IMG/VR virus record: IMGVR_UViG_3300009103_000105 | Location: 1 to 32,263 of that record | Reading direction: 5' to 3' (one strand) | Source of the DNA: a virus | DNA: 32,263 nucleotides | Shown: piece after piece, positions 1 through 6,806 of the stretch | Position numbering within the stretch: the stretch's first letter is position 1 | Layout of the letters: each line of letters starts with the position of its first letter | Translations under genes and position numbers: made by a program | Notes under the pieces: model-generated | The model's input: only the letters and a program-made list of their open reading frames with translations | Told to the model about the DNA's origin: nothing | Databases searched by the model: none

Positions 1-829
1 TTGTTACCTGAGCAACAGCGTCTCCCTTCAATATAAGTATGTCTCCAATAGCGAAACCTTGAGTGTCTATACTGTCTAAATCGTCTGCCGCTACCGAAGC
101 CTCGGTGTCAACAACAACTTCTGTTATAGAAGACTTTCTTGCAAGGGCTATGTTTCCTGAAGATATGTTTACCGATTGGCTGTTTATTGCTCCATTGAGG
201 TGCTTTGGAACGACATACTGTGTGATCTCTATAGCGTTGGTTAAGTCTCCAGGCTGCGCTATCCCGTCTCCAGGGAAAGTTCCTGTTCCATAATCCGCAT
301 CAAGGAAGAATCTGTATCCTGAAGCCTCATCAGAATCCGCATCAAAATTACTTCCACCATCAATATCGGTAGTTGTGAATGTTATTGTAGCAGGATTGGT
401 CGAAGCCATAGTTATAGAAAGCCCGTTAACATCGCTTCCTGAAGCTTCATCGGCATATAAGGTTATCACGCTGCCATTTACCGAAGCTGTGTAGTCCGGT
501 CCTGTAGCGGGTGTAAATTCATTTATAGCTGAGGCTATCGCTGTAGCTAAATCATCGGTGGTTGCTGTAGTAGCCACTGAAGCCGATATTTGATTTACAG
601 CGTTAATAGTAACACCAGTAACATTCTCAGCAACAACCGAAGCTGTAACTGTTATGGTTCCTGTGGCTATCCTGTTTACGGACTCCGCAAAAGATTGAGC
701 GCCTAGCAACTTAGCGTCTCTTTCGCCCGGAGAGTCATTGTTAATGTTTTGAAGGACAGAAACACCATCGGGTGCTGTTGCGTAAATAAGCCCTAATCCT
801 ATACCTAAATGTGAAACTCCTTTAGCCAT
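1..829 (-). CDS. Beta-rich phage structural protein, C-terminus outside window
   Basis: The frame starts at the ATG at 829 (MAKGVSHLGIGLGLIYATAP) and stays open to the window edge, giving at least 276 residues. Composition is rich in Thr, Ala, Ser, Val and Asp with almost no Lys or Cys, typical of virion proteins built of beta domains. Around residues 80-140 there is an Ala/Thr segment of the type DDLATAIASAINEF followed by YTASVNGSVITLYADE; similar units occur in the structural protein at 11955-12611. It begins 4 nt after the stop of the 526 aa gene, so it is the next cistron of the same transcript. A tail or other virion role is inferred from position and composition only. Confidence 0.75.
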   Translation of the reverse strand, partial: MAKGVSHLGIGLGLIYATAPDGVSVLQNINNDSPGERDAKLLGAQSFAESVNRIATGTITVTASVVAENVTGVTINAVNQISASVATTATTDDLATAIASAINEFTPATGPDYTASVNGSVITLYADEASGSDVNGLSITMASTNPATITFTTTDIDGGSNFDADSDEASGYRFFLDADYGTGTFPGDGIAQPGDLTNAIEITQYVVPKHLNGAINSQSVNISSGNIALARKSSITEVVVDTEASVAADDLDSIDTQGFAIGDILILKGDAVAQVT

Positions 830-833
830 TATT

Positions 834-2414
834 TTATGCTATTAATGTGATTTGACATTTTATTTGAGAGGCTGCCAACTGTAACCCAAACCCAGACGAA
901 GGCGAACCGTCAGCAAACCTAAACCTAAAGTCCATAGATGTGCTGTCTTGCGTTAAGACCTCTACCTCAAGGTTTGCTTTAGTGTCAAAGTCATACTTAA
1001 CACCCTGCGCCCCATAAAACCCACCAAAATTTCCAGAGGTAGATTCGGTTAATGTTATCATCGGCTTATACTCTAAAGCCCCCTGAACATCCCAAAAGTT
1101 AGACAATATAAAACCTGTATTCGCTTTCTGCCAATCAGAAAAAGAAGAGGTTATTCTGTTAACCAACGAAATACCTGTGTCTGTAAACGCAGTACCCGTC
1201 TTAGCTATATCAGATATAGTTATAACAGGCAACGAAGCTCCATTCATGTCTATTACCACATTAAATGACAGTATGTTTGGAACATCAGATACGTTTGCCG
1301 AAATGGTGTATGTTTTGTTTCCTGAGCCATCTATAAGAGGGGGTGGAATTGTTATTCCTGTTCCAGCAACTACAGTGGTGTTAAATAAGTTGTTTACCTT
1401 AGTCACAAAAGCACCGTCTATAGATACCGTGTATGTCGTTGTGCTACCAACAGTATTAGACGTAACAGTAACAGGACTTCCGCCTGAATCAACAACAATG
1501 TTTCCCCCAGAAACCCCTGCTAAACCTACAACAGGAACAGGTTCGCCATCAACACACCCACACCCAGGCTCACAGTTGCCTATTCTTAATATCTCAGCAG
1601 TATATTCATCAACTTTACTTGTCTCCCCGCACCTTATCGCTGTACCTATAGCACTAGCGTAAACATTCATTTGAATAAAGTTGTCTAAGTGTTGTGCTTC
1701 TAAAACTTTATTAACACCTCTTTCCTTCACATATCTGCCATACTCAGCCTTAAGACAACAATAAATATCACAAACCCTTGCGTCACAAGAAACATCTAAA
1801 GTTTCTGTTCCTACAATTTGGTCGGTAATTATATAATTTGCCGATATGTTGTAAGTAAGATCAGAAGTTATCTTAGACTGGTGTTGCTCCGTATAAAATG
1901 TGCTTGTCGTAATAAGCACTCCTGTACTCTGAAGTTCAGTCAGCTCTAGCGAAGCAGGATAAAATACCTTGTGGTCACGAACTATTGTAGGCAAAACCCC
2001 ACCAACAGTATAGGCGGTGGAATCCTGAGAGCTTAATTCGGGTTTTACACAATCGGCTGTTAATTCAATAGCTATTGTTGGAGAAATATATGTAAAATCA
2101 AAATCCCTAGTTAAAACAACAACCTCTGAATCAGGAGCAGACTCAGTAACTGTGTACTGCACACTATAGTTCCCTGGGACAACGGTTCCGTCTGGAAGCG
2201 TAGGCAGCACTATAGGCGTGTCATTTGTTGTTGTCGTTAAAGGGTCAGTTATTGTGTTGGCTATAGTTGATCCTGTGGGCGTTGTAACAAGAATAGCCCC
2301 AGAAGCAGCCGTAACACTCTGTCCTGCATAATCAGTAAGGTCTGTGATAAGCAACTCCTTGTTTGGAGAAAGTTCCAGTTGGAAGGTTGCTGAGAAGTCT
2401 ATGGTAGTTAGCAT
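834..2414 (-). CDS. Beta-rich virion protein with central Cys-rich segment (tail/fibre candidate)
   Basis: 526 aa. Residues about 1-200 and 300-526 are Thr/Ser/Val/Ile-rich beta-type sequence (many TVTSNTVGSTTTYTV-like strands). In the middle (about 205-295) is a different segment with many cysteines (CDARVCDIYCCLKAEYGR, then CGETSK, then CEPGCGC) and a helical stretch, which looks like a separate domain, perhaps metal binding. The C-terminal part resembles a small jelly-roll-like module ending ASQIKCQITLIA. It follows a terminator and a TATATTTG box, so it likely starts its own unit that continues into the truncated gene. Homology was not recognised; a tail or fibre role is inferred from location downstream of the capsid genes. 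Confidence 0.75.
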   Translation of the reverse strand: MLTTIDFSATFQLELSPNKELLITDLTDYAGQSVTAASGAILVTTPTGSTIANTITDPLTTTTNDTPIVLPTLPDGTVVPGNYSVQYTVTESAPDSEVVVLTRDFDFTYISPTIAIELTADCVKPELSSQDSTAYTVGGVLPTIVRDHKVFYPASLELTELQSTGVLITTSTFYTEQHQSKITSDLTYNISANYIITDQIVGTETLDVSCDARVCDIYCCLKAEYGRYVKERGVNKVLEAQHLDNFIQMNVYASAIGTAIRCGETSKVDEYTAEILRIGNCEPGCGCVDGEPVPVVGLAGVSGGNIVVDSGGSPVTVTSNTVGSTTTYTVSIDGAFVTKVNNLFNTTVVAGTGITIPPPLIDGSGNKTYTISANVSDVPNILSFNVVIDMNGASLPVITISDIAKTGTAFTDTGISLVNRITSSFSDWQKANTGFILSNFWDVQGALEYKPMITLTESTSGNFGGFYGAQGVKYDFDTKANLEVEVLTQDSTSMDFRFRFADGSPSSGFGLQLAASQIKCQITLIA

Positions 2415-2435
2415 TATTGCTTAATTTGAGTTCTA

Positions 2436-2443
2436 CAAATATA
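2436..2443 (-). promoter_or_regulatory. Bacteroidota -7 box (TATATTTG) before the 526 aa gene
   Basis: On the minus strand TATATTTG lies 22 nt upstream of the ATG at 2414 and just after the terminator at 2455-2489. It fits the TAnnTTTG -7 consensus of Bacteroidota housekeeping promoters. No good TTTG box is seen at the usual 21 nt spacing; the terminator T-run lies there. Confidence 0.5.
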
Positions 2444-2454
2444 GATGTTATTTT

Positions 2455-2489
2455 CCAAAAAAATAGGGTAGCGCAAACCGCCACCCTAT
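2455..2489 (-). terminator. Intrinsic terminator after the 392 aa gene
   Basis: ATAGGGT (2463-2469) pairs with ACCCTAT (2483-2489), extended by two further pairs across an A/C mismatch. On the minus strand the stem is followed by seven T. It lies 28 nt past the stop of the 2517-3695 gene. Confidence 0.8.
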
Positions 2490-2516
2490 CTGTAAAACAA
2501 ATTGTTGATAATACTG

Positions 2517-3695
2517 TTATACAGCAACAGGTTCCGGCTGCAGCATTGAAGTTATCTTTGCTTTTAATTCATCGTCTGATTTAATTGCTTTAACAATATT
2601 TTTTCGCCCTTTTGCGAAGTTATAGTATTTATCTGTTACTTTTTCACCCTTAATATGATACCAAGGGCCTGTTTTAGCCTTAATGATTACATAAGCTTTT
2701 TCAGCCTGTTCTGCCAGCTTATATGGATCGGAAGACGGTTTTGCAGGAAACACAGGAGCCAACGGGTCTGCATCTAAAGTTGCGGTTTTCGGCTCTGGTG
2801 TTGATGGATTCTCTATTTCCGCTGCCTTTCTTTTTATAGACTCAGGAAGGTCTGCATCCTCATCTATTCCTAGAACACGACAGATTTCTTCATACACCTC
2901 TAATCCAGCCTCCTTAGACAAATATTCTACAAAATAATCAGTTGCATCAGAACTTATTGGCGCTCGAAGAATGTCTTTTCCACTTTGCTTCCAGCTAATG
3001 ATGTTAGAATTATCATTAATCTCTAAAACACCCTCTTCTATCGCTCTTAACACCCGATGCTTCTTTGTCATTTCAGGCTTGCCGCTAATCTCATTGAATG
3101 ACTCAGGGTTTCTTTGGGCGTACACTATAAGGTCTTGCTTAAGGTCTTCAGTTATCTTATTCTTATAAGGAATACCCAAAACCATAGCGTGAGTTTCTAA
3201 AGAAGTTTTATTCATGTTATGAATCTTCCACTTCACCTCAGTAACAAGCCTATCATCTGAAACAAATTTCTCTCCCTTTTTACCTGGAATGTCCTCATAA
3301 AAGAGAATGTTTTTCTTTGTGTCTCTCCTGGGTTTTGCTCCGTTATAATCAGTAAGACGACAATACTCAAGCATAGCCCTCTCCATATAATGAATACCAA
3401 GATGTCCGTAGTTTAATTTTATAACACCTAAACGCCTTCGGTCTTGTGCTTGTTCCGATTGCTCATCTGCAAATATAGATGGCTCACCAGGAACGTATCT
3501 TATTTTTACTTTTTTACCTACTATTTCTCCCTTGTCGTTGGCCTCTTCTACATATATCTCATCTTCTGCTGGAATTTTTTCTGAAGCAGGATACGCCAAA
3601 TCTTCCGCTGGCGCATTAGGGTTGTAGTTGTTAGATACGAAATAGATAGTTCCTCTTGATTGATCCTGTTCAAGAACAGATTTACTTGTTTTCAT
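2517..3695 (-). CDS. Hypothetical virion or head-completion protein
   Basis: 392 aa, charged, without signal peptide or membrane segment. Residues about 70-240 look globular and mixed alpha/beta (RRLGVIKLNYGHLGIHYMER; then TEVKWKIHNMNKTSLETHAM). Residues about 300-345 are a Pro/Ala-rich linker, followed by a short basic C-terminal module (WYHIKGEKVTDKYYNFAKGR) that may bind nucleic acid or serve as an anchor. It is the gene directly downstream of the capsid gene, separated by a strong hairpin at 3729-3765. Its position suits a head-associated or minor capsid protein; no family was recognised. Confidence 0.7.
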   Translation of the reverse strand: MKTSKSVLEQDQSRGTIYFVSNNYNPNAPAEDLAYPASEKIPAEDEIYVEEANDKGEIVGKKVKIRYVPGEPSIFADEQSEQAQDRRRLGVIKLNYGHLGIHYMERAMLEYCRLTDYNGAKPRRDTKKNILFYEDIPGKKGEKFVSDDRLVTEVKWKIHNMNKTSLETHAMVLGIPYKNKITEDLKQDLIVYAQRNPESFNEISGKPEMTKKHRVLRAIEEGVLEINDNSNIISWKQSGKDILRAPISSDATDYFVEYLSKEAGLEVYEEICRVLGIDEDADLPESIKRKAAEIENPSTPEPKTATLDADPLAPVFPAKPSSDPYKLAEQAEKAYVIIKAKTGPWYHIKGEKVTDKYYNFAKGRKNIVKAIKSDDELKAKITSMLQPEPVAV

Positions 3696-3726
3696 TTTAA
3701 ATTAGATTAAATTAGATTAAATTAAA
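3696..3726 (-). promoter_or_regulatory. TAATCTAATTTAAT-type leader before the 392 aa gene
   Basis: The minus-strand sequence just before the ATG is made of repeated TTTAATCTAA units. Similar leaders stand before the scaffold-like gene (6510-6541) and the GroES gene (11865-11888). They probably form unstructured, AT-rich 5' ends; a specific signal is possible. Confidence 0.5.
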
Positions 3727-3765
3727 ATAAAGCTACAGCGACACAATCAGCATCGCTGTAGCTTT
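3724..3765 (-). terminator. Hairpin terminator after the capsid gene
   Basis: AGCTACAGCG (3731-3740) pairs perfectly with CGCTGTAGCT (3754-3763), and AA/TT flanks lengthen it to 12 bp with a 13-nt loop. On the minus strand it is followed by TTTATTTTAATTT. It may be a partial terminator that sets capsid above downstream genes, since no clear promoter lies between it and the next gene. Confidence 0.75.
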
Positions 3766-3774
3766 TAAGGTTTA

Positions 3775-5193
3775 TTACGCCTGCTTGATGTACGCAAAAC
3801 GGTTTCCAGCAAAACCTTCAAAACCACAATGCGAAATGTATCGGGTTTCAAATTGGTCTTTACCAGCCTCACTGTTTTGCAACAAGCTTACGGCAGCGGT
3901 AACAAGCTCACGGCTTTCTCCTGTATCAGGATCAGCTAGGTATCGCTTACGCAAAGAAGGAATTTCTTCTCGCGTCTTACCGTCCATCTGATTGTCCATT
4001 GGAATAACCATTCCCTCGTTAGGGAAGCCATACCCATCAGCTCCGTAGGTCTGCAAGTCGTTAAACGTGCTGTACGTCTTCTTATGGAAGGTGTACTCAC
4101 CTATTCGGAATGTGCTGAACTCTAGGTTTACAGCCTTCTCTTCTGGGAAATTAAAGTTTCCGTAGCTAATTGCTCCAGCTTGGAATCGGTCTCCCAATTC
4201 ACGGTCAATCTGTAAAGACAAATTGATACCAGCCATAAGCATATTTTGCTTAGAACCTTTCTGCTTATCCAATTCCTTAACTAAGTCCTCTGCATCAGCA
4301 AGAGTCCAACCAGTCAAAGAAGAATAGTTAGACAAGTTACCTTGGCTAAGGATGAAAGGAATAAGACCTTGAGTATAAGTAATTGGAGAATCGGCTGCTG
4401 CCGCTTCATTCATTACACCTGCAGTTGTAGCACTAGCAAAATCGCCAATCAATAAAGAAGACTCACGAAAGTTCAAGAACTTAATCAAAGTGTCTGACTC
4501 ACCCTTAATAGACCAGGTGTAACCCATTTGGCCTGTTTCTGGATTTTGAGTCTCAACCCAAAGAACAACATTCTTTTCAGAACCTGTAATCTGGTGAGTG
4601 TCTTTGATGATCTGAAGGTTATTAGTAAACTTCAGGGTTCTGTTCTGACGGCCTACTGGCTGTGCGGAACCTTCTCCAAAAGCATTACCATAAATGAAAA
4701 TCTCAGTATCAGCAGCAATAGCAGGGATAGCTGTTGCTGTTAATGCTGCTGCATCAAAAGTAGTTGCAGTCACCGCAGTAACTCGCGCTCTAACATAGTT
4801 AGATGCTGAAACAACGCCACTAGCAGGCTTAATAAGAATTAAGTCTCCAACTCTTGCCGGATTAGTGGCAACATTGTTTGTAGAAAACGTAGGAGGCGTA
4901 TTCTGAGTAAAAGACAAGTTTGCTGCTGCTGCAGTTGTAAAAGTTGCAGTAGCACCACCAGCACCACCATTGTTAGCAAGTAACTTTGGCATCAAGCGGT
5001 CTGCTTCATGATGTTCATATTCTAAAGATGATGTTGGTTTTGAATGTCCAACAGTATCTAATATTCCTGAAAGCATCTCATACCCGTATCTCTGGGTAAG
5101 AACACTTTCCACATCTGGTCTGTGAAGATCAAATGCTGCCACATAATTATATTCGGCTCGCACTCGTTGTGCTGCCGGAACAAAAGCTGCCAT
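3775..5193 (-). CDS. Probable major capsid protein
   Basis: 472 aa starting MAAFVPAAQRVRAEYNYVAA. The length, the position after the portal and a Glu-rich scaffold-like protein, and the strong terminator after it fit a major capsid protein. Residues about 60-160 contain an Ala/Thr-rich beta insertion (TATFTTAAAANLSF), followed by conserved-looking alpha/beta sequence with many aromatic residues; near the C-terminus are DTGESRELVTAAVSLL and ISHCGFEGFAGNRFAYI. The HK97 fold cannot be shown from motifs. The alternative would be another abundant head protein, but no better capsid candidate is in the window. Confidence 0.75.
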   Translation of the reverse strand: MAAFVPAAQRVRAEYNYVAAFDLHRPDVESVLTQRYGYEMLSGILDTVGHSKPTSSLEYEHHEADRLMPKLLANNGGAGGATATFTTAAAANLSFTQNTPPTFSTNNVATNPARVGDLILIKPASGVVSASNYVRARVTAVTATTFDAAALTATAIPAIAADTEIFIYGNAFGEGSAQPVGRQNRTLKFTNNLQIIKDTHQITGSEKNVVLWVETQNPETGQMGYTWSIKGESDTLIKFLNFRESSLLIGDFASATTAGVMNEAAAADSPITYTQGLIPFILSQGNLSNYSSLTGWTLADAEDLVKELDKQKGSKQNMLMAGINLSLQIDRELGDRFQAGAISYGNFNFPEEKAVNLEFSTFRIGEYTFHKKTYSTFNDLQTYGADGYGFPNEGMVIPMDNQMDGKTREEIPSLRKRYLADPDTGESRELVTAAVSLLQNSEAGKDQFETRYISHCGFEGFAGNRFAYIKQA

Positions 5194-5224
5194 TTTATTT
5201 TAGTTTTAAGCAGTTAAACATAGG

Positions 5225-6508
5225 TTAAATTCTGCCGCCCAATTTGTCGGCTATTTGCTGTGTTATAGACTTCCCTTCTTTAGACGATTTAACAGAACCT
5301 TTCACTGAAGGGTTCTTTAGTCCATCAACTATAGATTTCCTGCCCATAGACACGGCTTGTTTATGAATGGCCTTTATTATTTTGTCATAATTATTAAGAA
5401 TGGTCATTTCCTTACGAAGCTTATTCATATCGGTGTCTCCATTCTTATTAACATAACGGCTAATGGGGTTTTGCATCGAAGCAGCTATGTCTTTGATTGA
5501 ATTGCTGTCTACTTGAAAATCAAATTTGTAATCTTTCTCGATCTCAAACGATTCTCTGGAGTAGTCCATCAAATTATTATCAACGACTTGCTTCCATTTT
5601 TGAGCATCTTCTTTCTTTTTCATTTCCGCCTGCTCACGCTGTTTTGCAGCATCAACAGGGTTTATTGAATTAGATTGTGGTAGCTCAAGCTCCGACTCCT
5701 TCTTTAAAAGGTCCTTCTTGGCTTTCCTCGCCATTCTTGACATTTTAGCTTTAGAAACCTCATTCTCCTCTGCCTCATCATCGTCTTCATCTATAGGGTA
5801 ATCAAGCTTCAGCAATATTTCCATCTCCCTATCTGTTGCCTCTGGGTCCTCTTGCTGCATCTGCAGCTTAAGTAACCTTCTAGCATCTGAGGGATTTGCA
5901 GGATCAAGTTCGCTTATTCCAAGCGACTGAAACTTTAAGACCTGTGCGATGTCAACGCCATTTTTAGCTAGGTCATTCAATTTTTGGATTTGCTCATTAG
6001 CGAACACATCCTCCGGCTTCTGTTCGGCCTTTTCAACCAACGCTTCAAGCGTTTCAAACTTCCCTTGCGTCTGCTCTTTAATCAAAGCATTTACATCAAC
6101 AGAGTCTGAACTTGAAGTGGGGTCTTCCGACTTCTCTTCTTCCGGTTTATTTTCAGTATGTAAAGAACTTTCTGTCTCTTTGAGAAGCACTTCTTTTAGC
6201 TCCTCCTCACTTTTGTCTTTATTCTCTTCTCTGCCAGCTATCTCATCGAGCTTGCCTTGAAGCTCTTTCTCTTGGTCTGATGTAATCTCCGTCTCCTCAA
6301 CCTTAGCTTCTTCAGCTTTCGTTTCTTCAACTTTTACATCTTCCCCTGAAGAGGTTTCCTGCTTTGTTTCTGCCACAGGCTGCTCTTCTTTTGGTTCCTC
6401 TTTTTGCTCCTCAACCTTTGGTTCTGGAGCTGGCTTACCGCTCATTTGAGCTACTATCTGCTGTGCAACAGCATCTGGTACTCGCGGTGTTACTGGCGCT
6501 GTACTCAT
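5225..6508 (-). CDS. Glu/Lys-rich scaffold-like head assembly protein
   Basis: 427 aa. Residues about 20-140 are low-complexity and very acidic (repeats such as VEETKAEEAKVEE), with no aromatic residues, predicted disordered or coiled coil. The middle (about 150-270) is helical with a DEDDDEAEENE patch, and the C-terminal third is basic and helical. Acidic helical N-terminus, basic C-terminus and a place directly upstream of the capsid gene are typical of phage scaffolding proteins. An alternative is a portal-associated or inner-core protein. It is the first gene of the unit that starts at the promoter at 6547-6579. Confidence 0.6.
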   Translation of the reverse strand: MSTAPVTPRVPDAVAQQIVAQMSGKPAPEPKVEEQKEEPKEEQPVAETKQETSSGEDVKVEETKAEEAKVEETEITSDQEKELQGKLDEIAGREENKDKSEEELKEVLLKETESSLHTENKPEEEKSEDPTSSSDSVDVNALIKEQTQGKFETLEALVEKAEQKPEDVFANEQIQKLNDLAKNGVDIAQVLKFQSLGISELDPANPSDARRLLKLQMQQEDPEATDREMEILLKLDYPIDEDDDEAEENEVSKAKMSRMARKAKKDLLKKESELELPQSNSINPVDAAKQREQAEMKKKEDAQKWKQVVDNNLMDYSRESFEIEKDYKFDFQVDSNSIKDIAASMQNPISRYVNKNGDTDMNKLRKEMTILNNYDKIIKAIHKQAVSMGRKSIVDGLKNPSVKGSVKSSKEGKSITQQIADKLGGRI

Positions 6509-6509
6509 T

Positions 6510-6541
6510 ATGTTGATAAATTAAATTAAATTAGATTAGAT
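6510..6541 (-). promoter_or_regulatory. TAATCTAATTTAAT-type leader before the scaffold-like gene
   Basis: Minus-strand 5' leader with two TAATCTAA and several TTTAATTTAA units, close to those before the 392 aa gene and GroES. It lies between the -7 box and the start codon, so it is transcribed. Confidence 0.5.
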
Positions 6542-6546
6542 ATTCG

Positions 6547-6579
6547 CAAATTTACACGCTACATTTGTAATCATACAAC
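6547..6579 (-). promoter_or_regulatory. Bacteroidota-type promoter for the scaffold-capsid unit
   Basis: On the minus strand GTTG (6579-6576) is followed after 21 nt by TAAATTTG (6554-6547). Both boxes and the spacing fit the Bacteroidota -33/-7 consensus (TTTG or TTG, N19-21, TAnnTTTG). Transcription would begin about 30-35 nt before the scaffold-like ATG. Confidence 0.7.
6560..6567 (+). promoter_or_regulatory. -7 box (TACATTTG) of the divergent regulator promoter
   Basis: TACATTTG lies 35 nt before the ATG of the plus-strand regulator and inside the spacer of the minus-strand promoter, so the two promoters overlap head to head. The -33 position holds TTAG, a weak match. Confidence 0.5.
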
Positions 6580-6602
6580 CAATATATATTAACCAATATT
6601 AT

Positions 6603-6806
6603 ATGTACGTTAACAAAGATAAAATCAAAAACCTCAGAAAAGAGCTTGGGTTAACTCAAGAAAACCTTGCCTACGACTGCGACACTAGCTCCAGTGTAAT
6701 AATCAAAATAGAGAACGGGGAGAGCAAGCACCCATCAATTACCACTGTGGTTAACATCGCTGACGCTTTAGGGGTAGATATTAATGAAATATTGTTAAGA
6801 ACTTAG
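6603..6806 (+). CDS. Cro/C1-type (XRE) helix-turn-helix regulator inside the structural block
   Basis: 67 aa, a complete single HTH domain: IKNLRKELGLTQENLAYDCD, recognition helix around SSSVIIKIENG, then the usual C-terminal helices (TVVNIADALGVDINEILL). This is the only plus-strand gene among the virion genes; its last 4 nt overlap the 3' end of the portal gene. It shares a divergent overlapping promoter region with the scaffold-capsid unit, so it may repress that promoter and itself. It looks like an inserted extra gene (a moron). Binding targets cannot be read from the sequence. Confidence 0.9.
   Translation: MYVNKDKIKNLRKELGLTQENLAYDCDTSSSVIIKIENGESKHPSITTVVNIADALGVDINEILLRT

Noticed and set aside
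1177-1662. 161 aa frame on the plus strand
   Set aside because: Antisense to the 526 aa structural gene; composition is that of a shadow frame and there is no leader.
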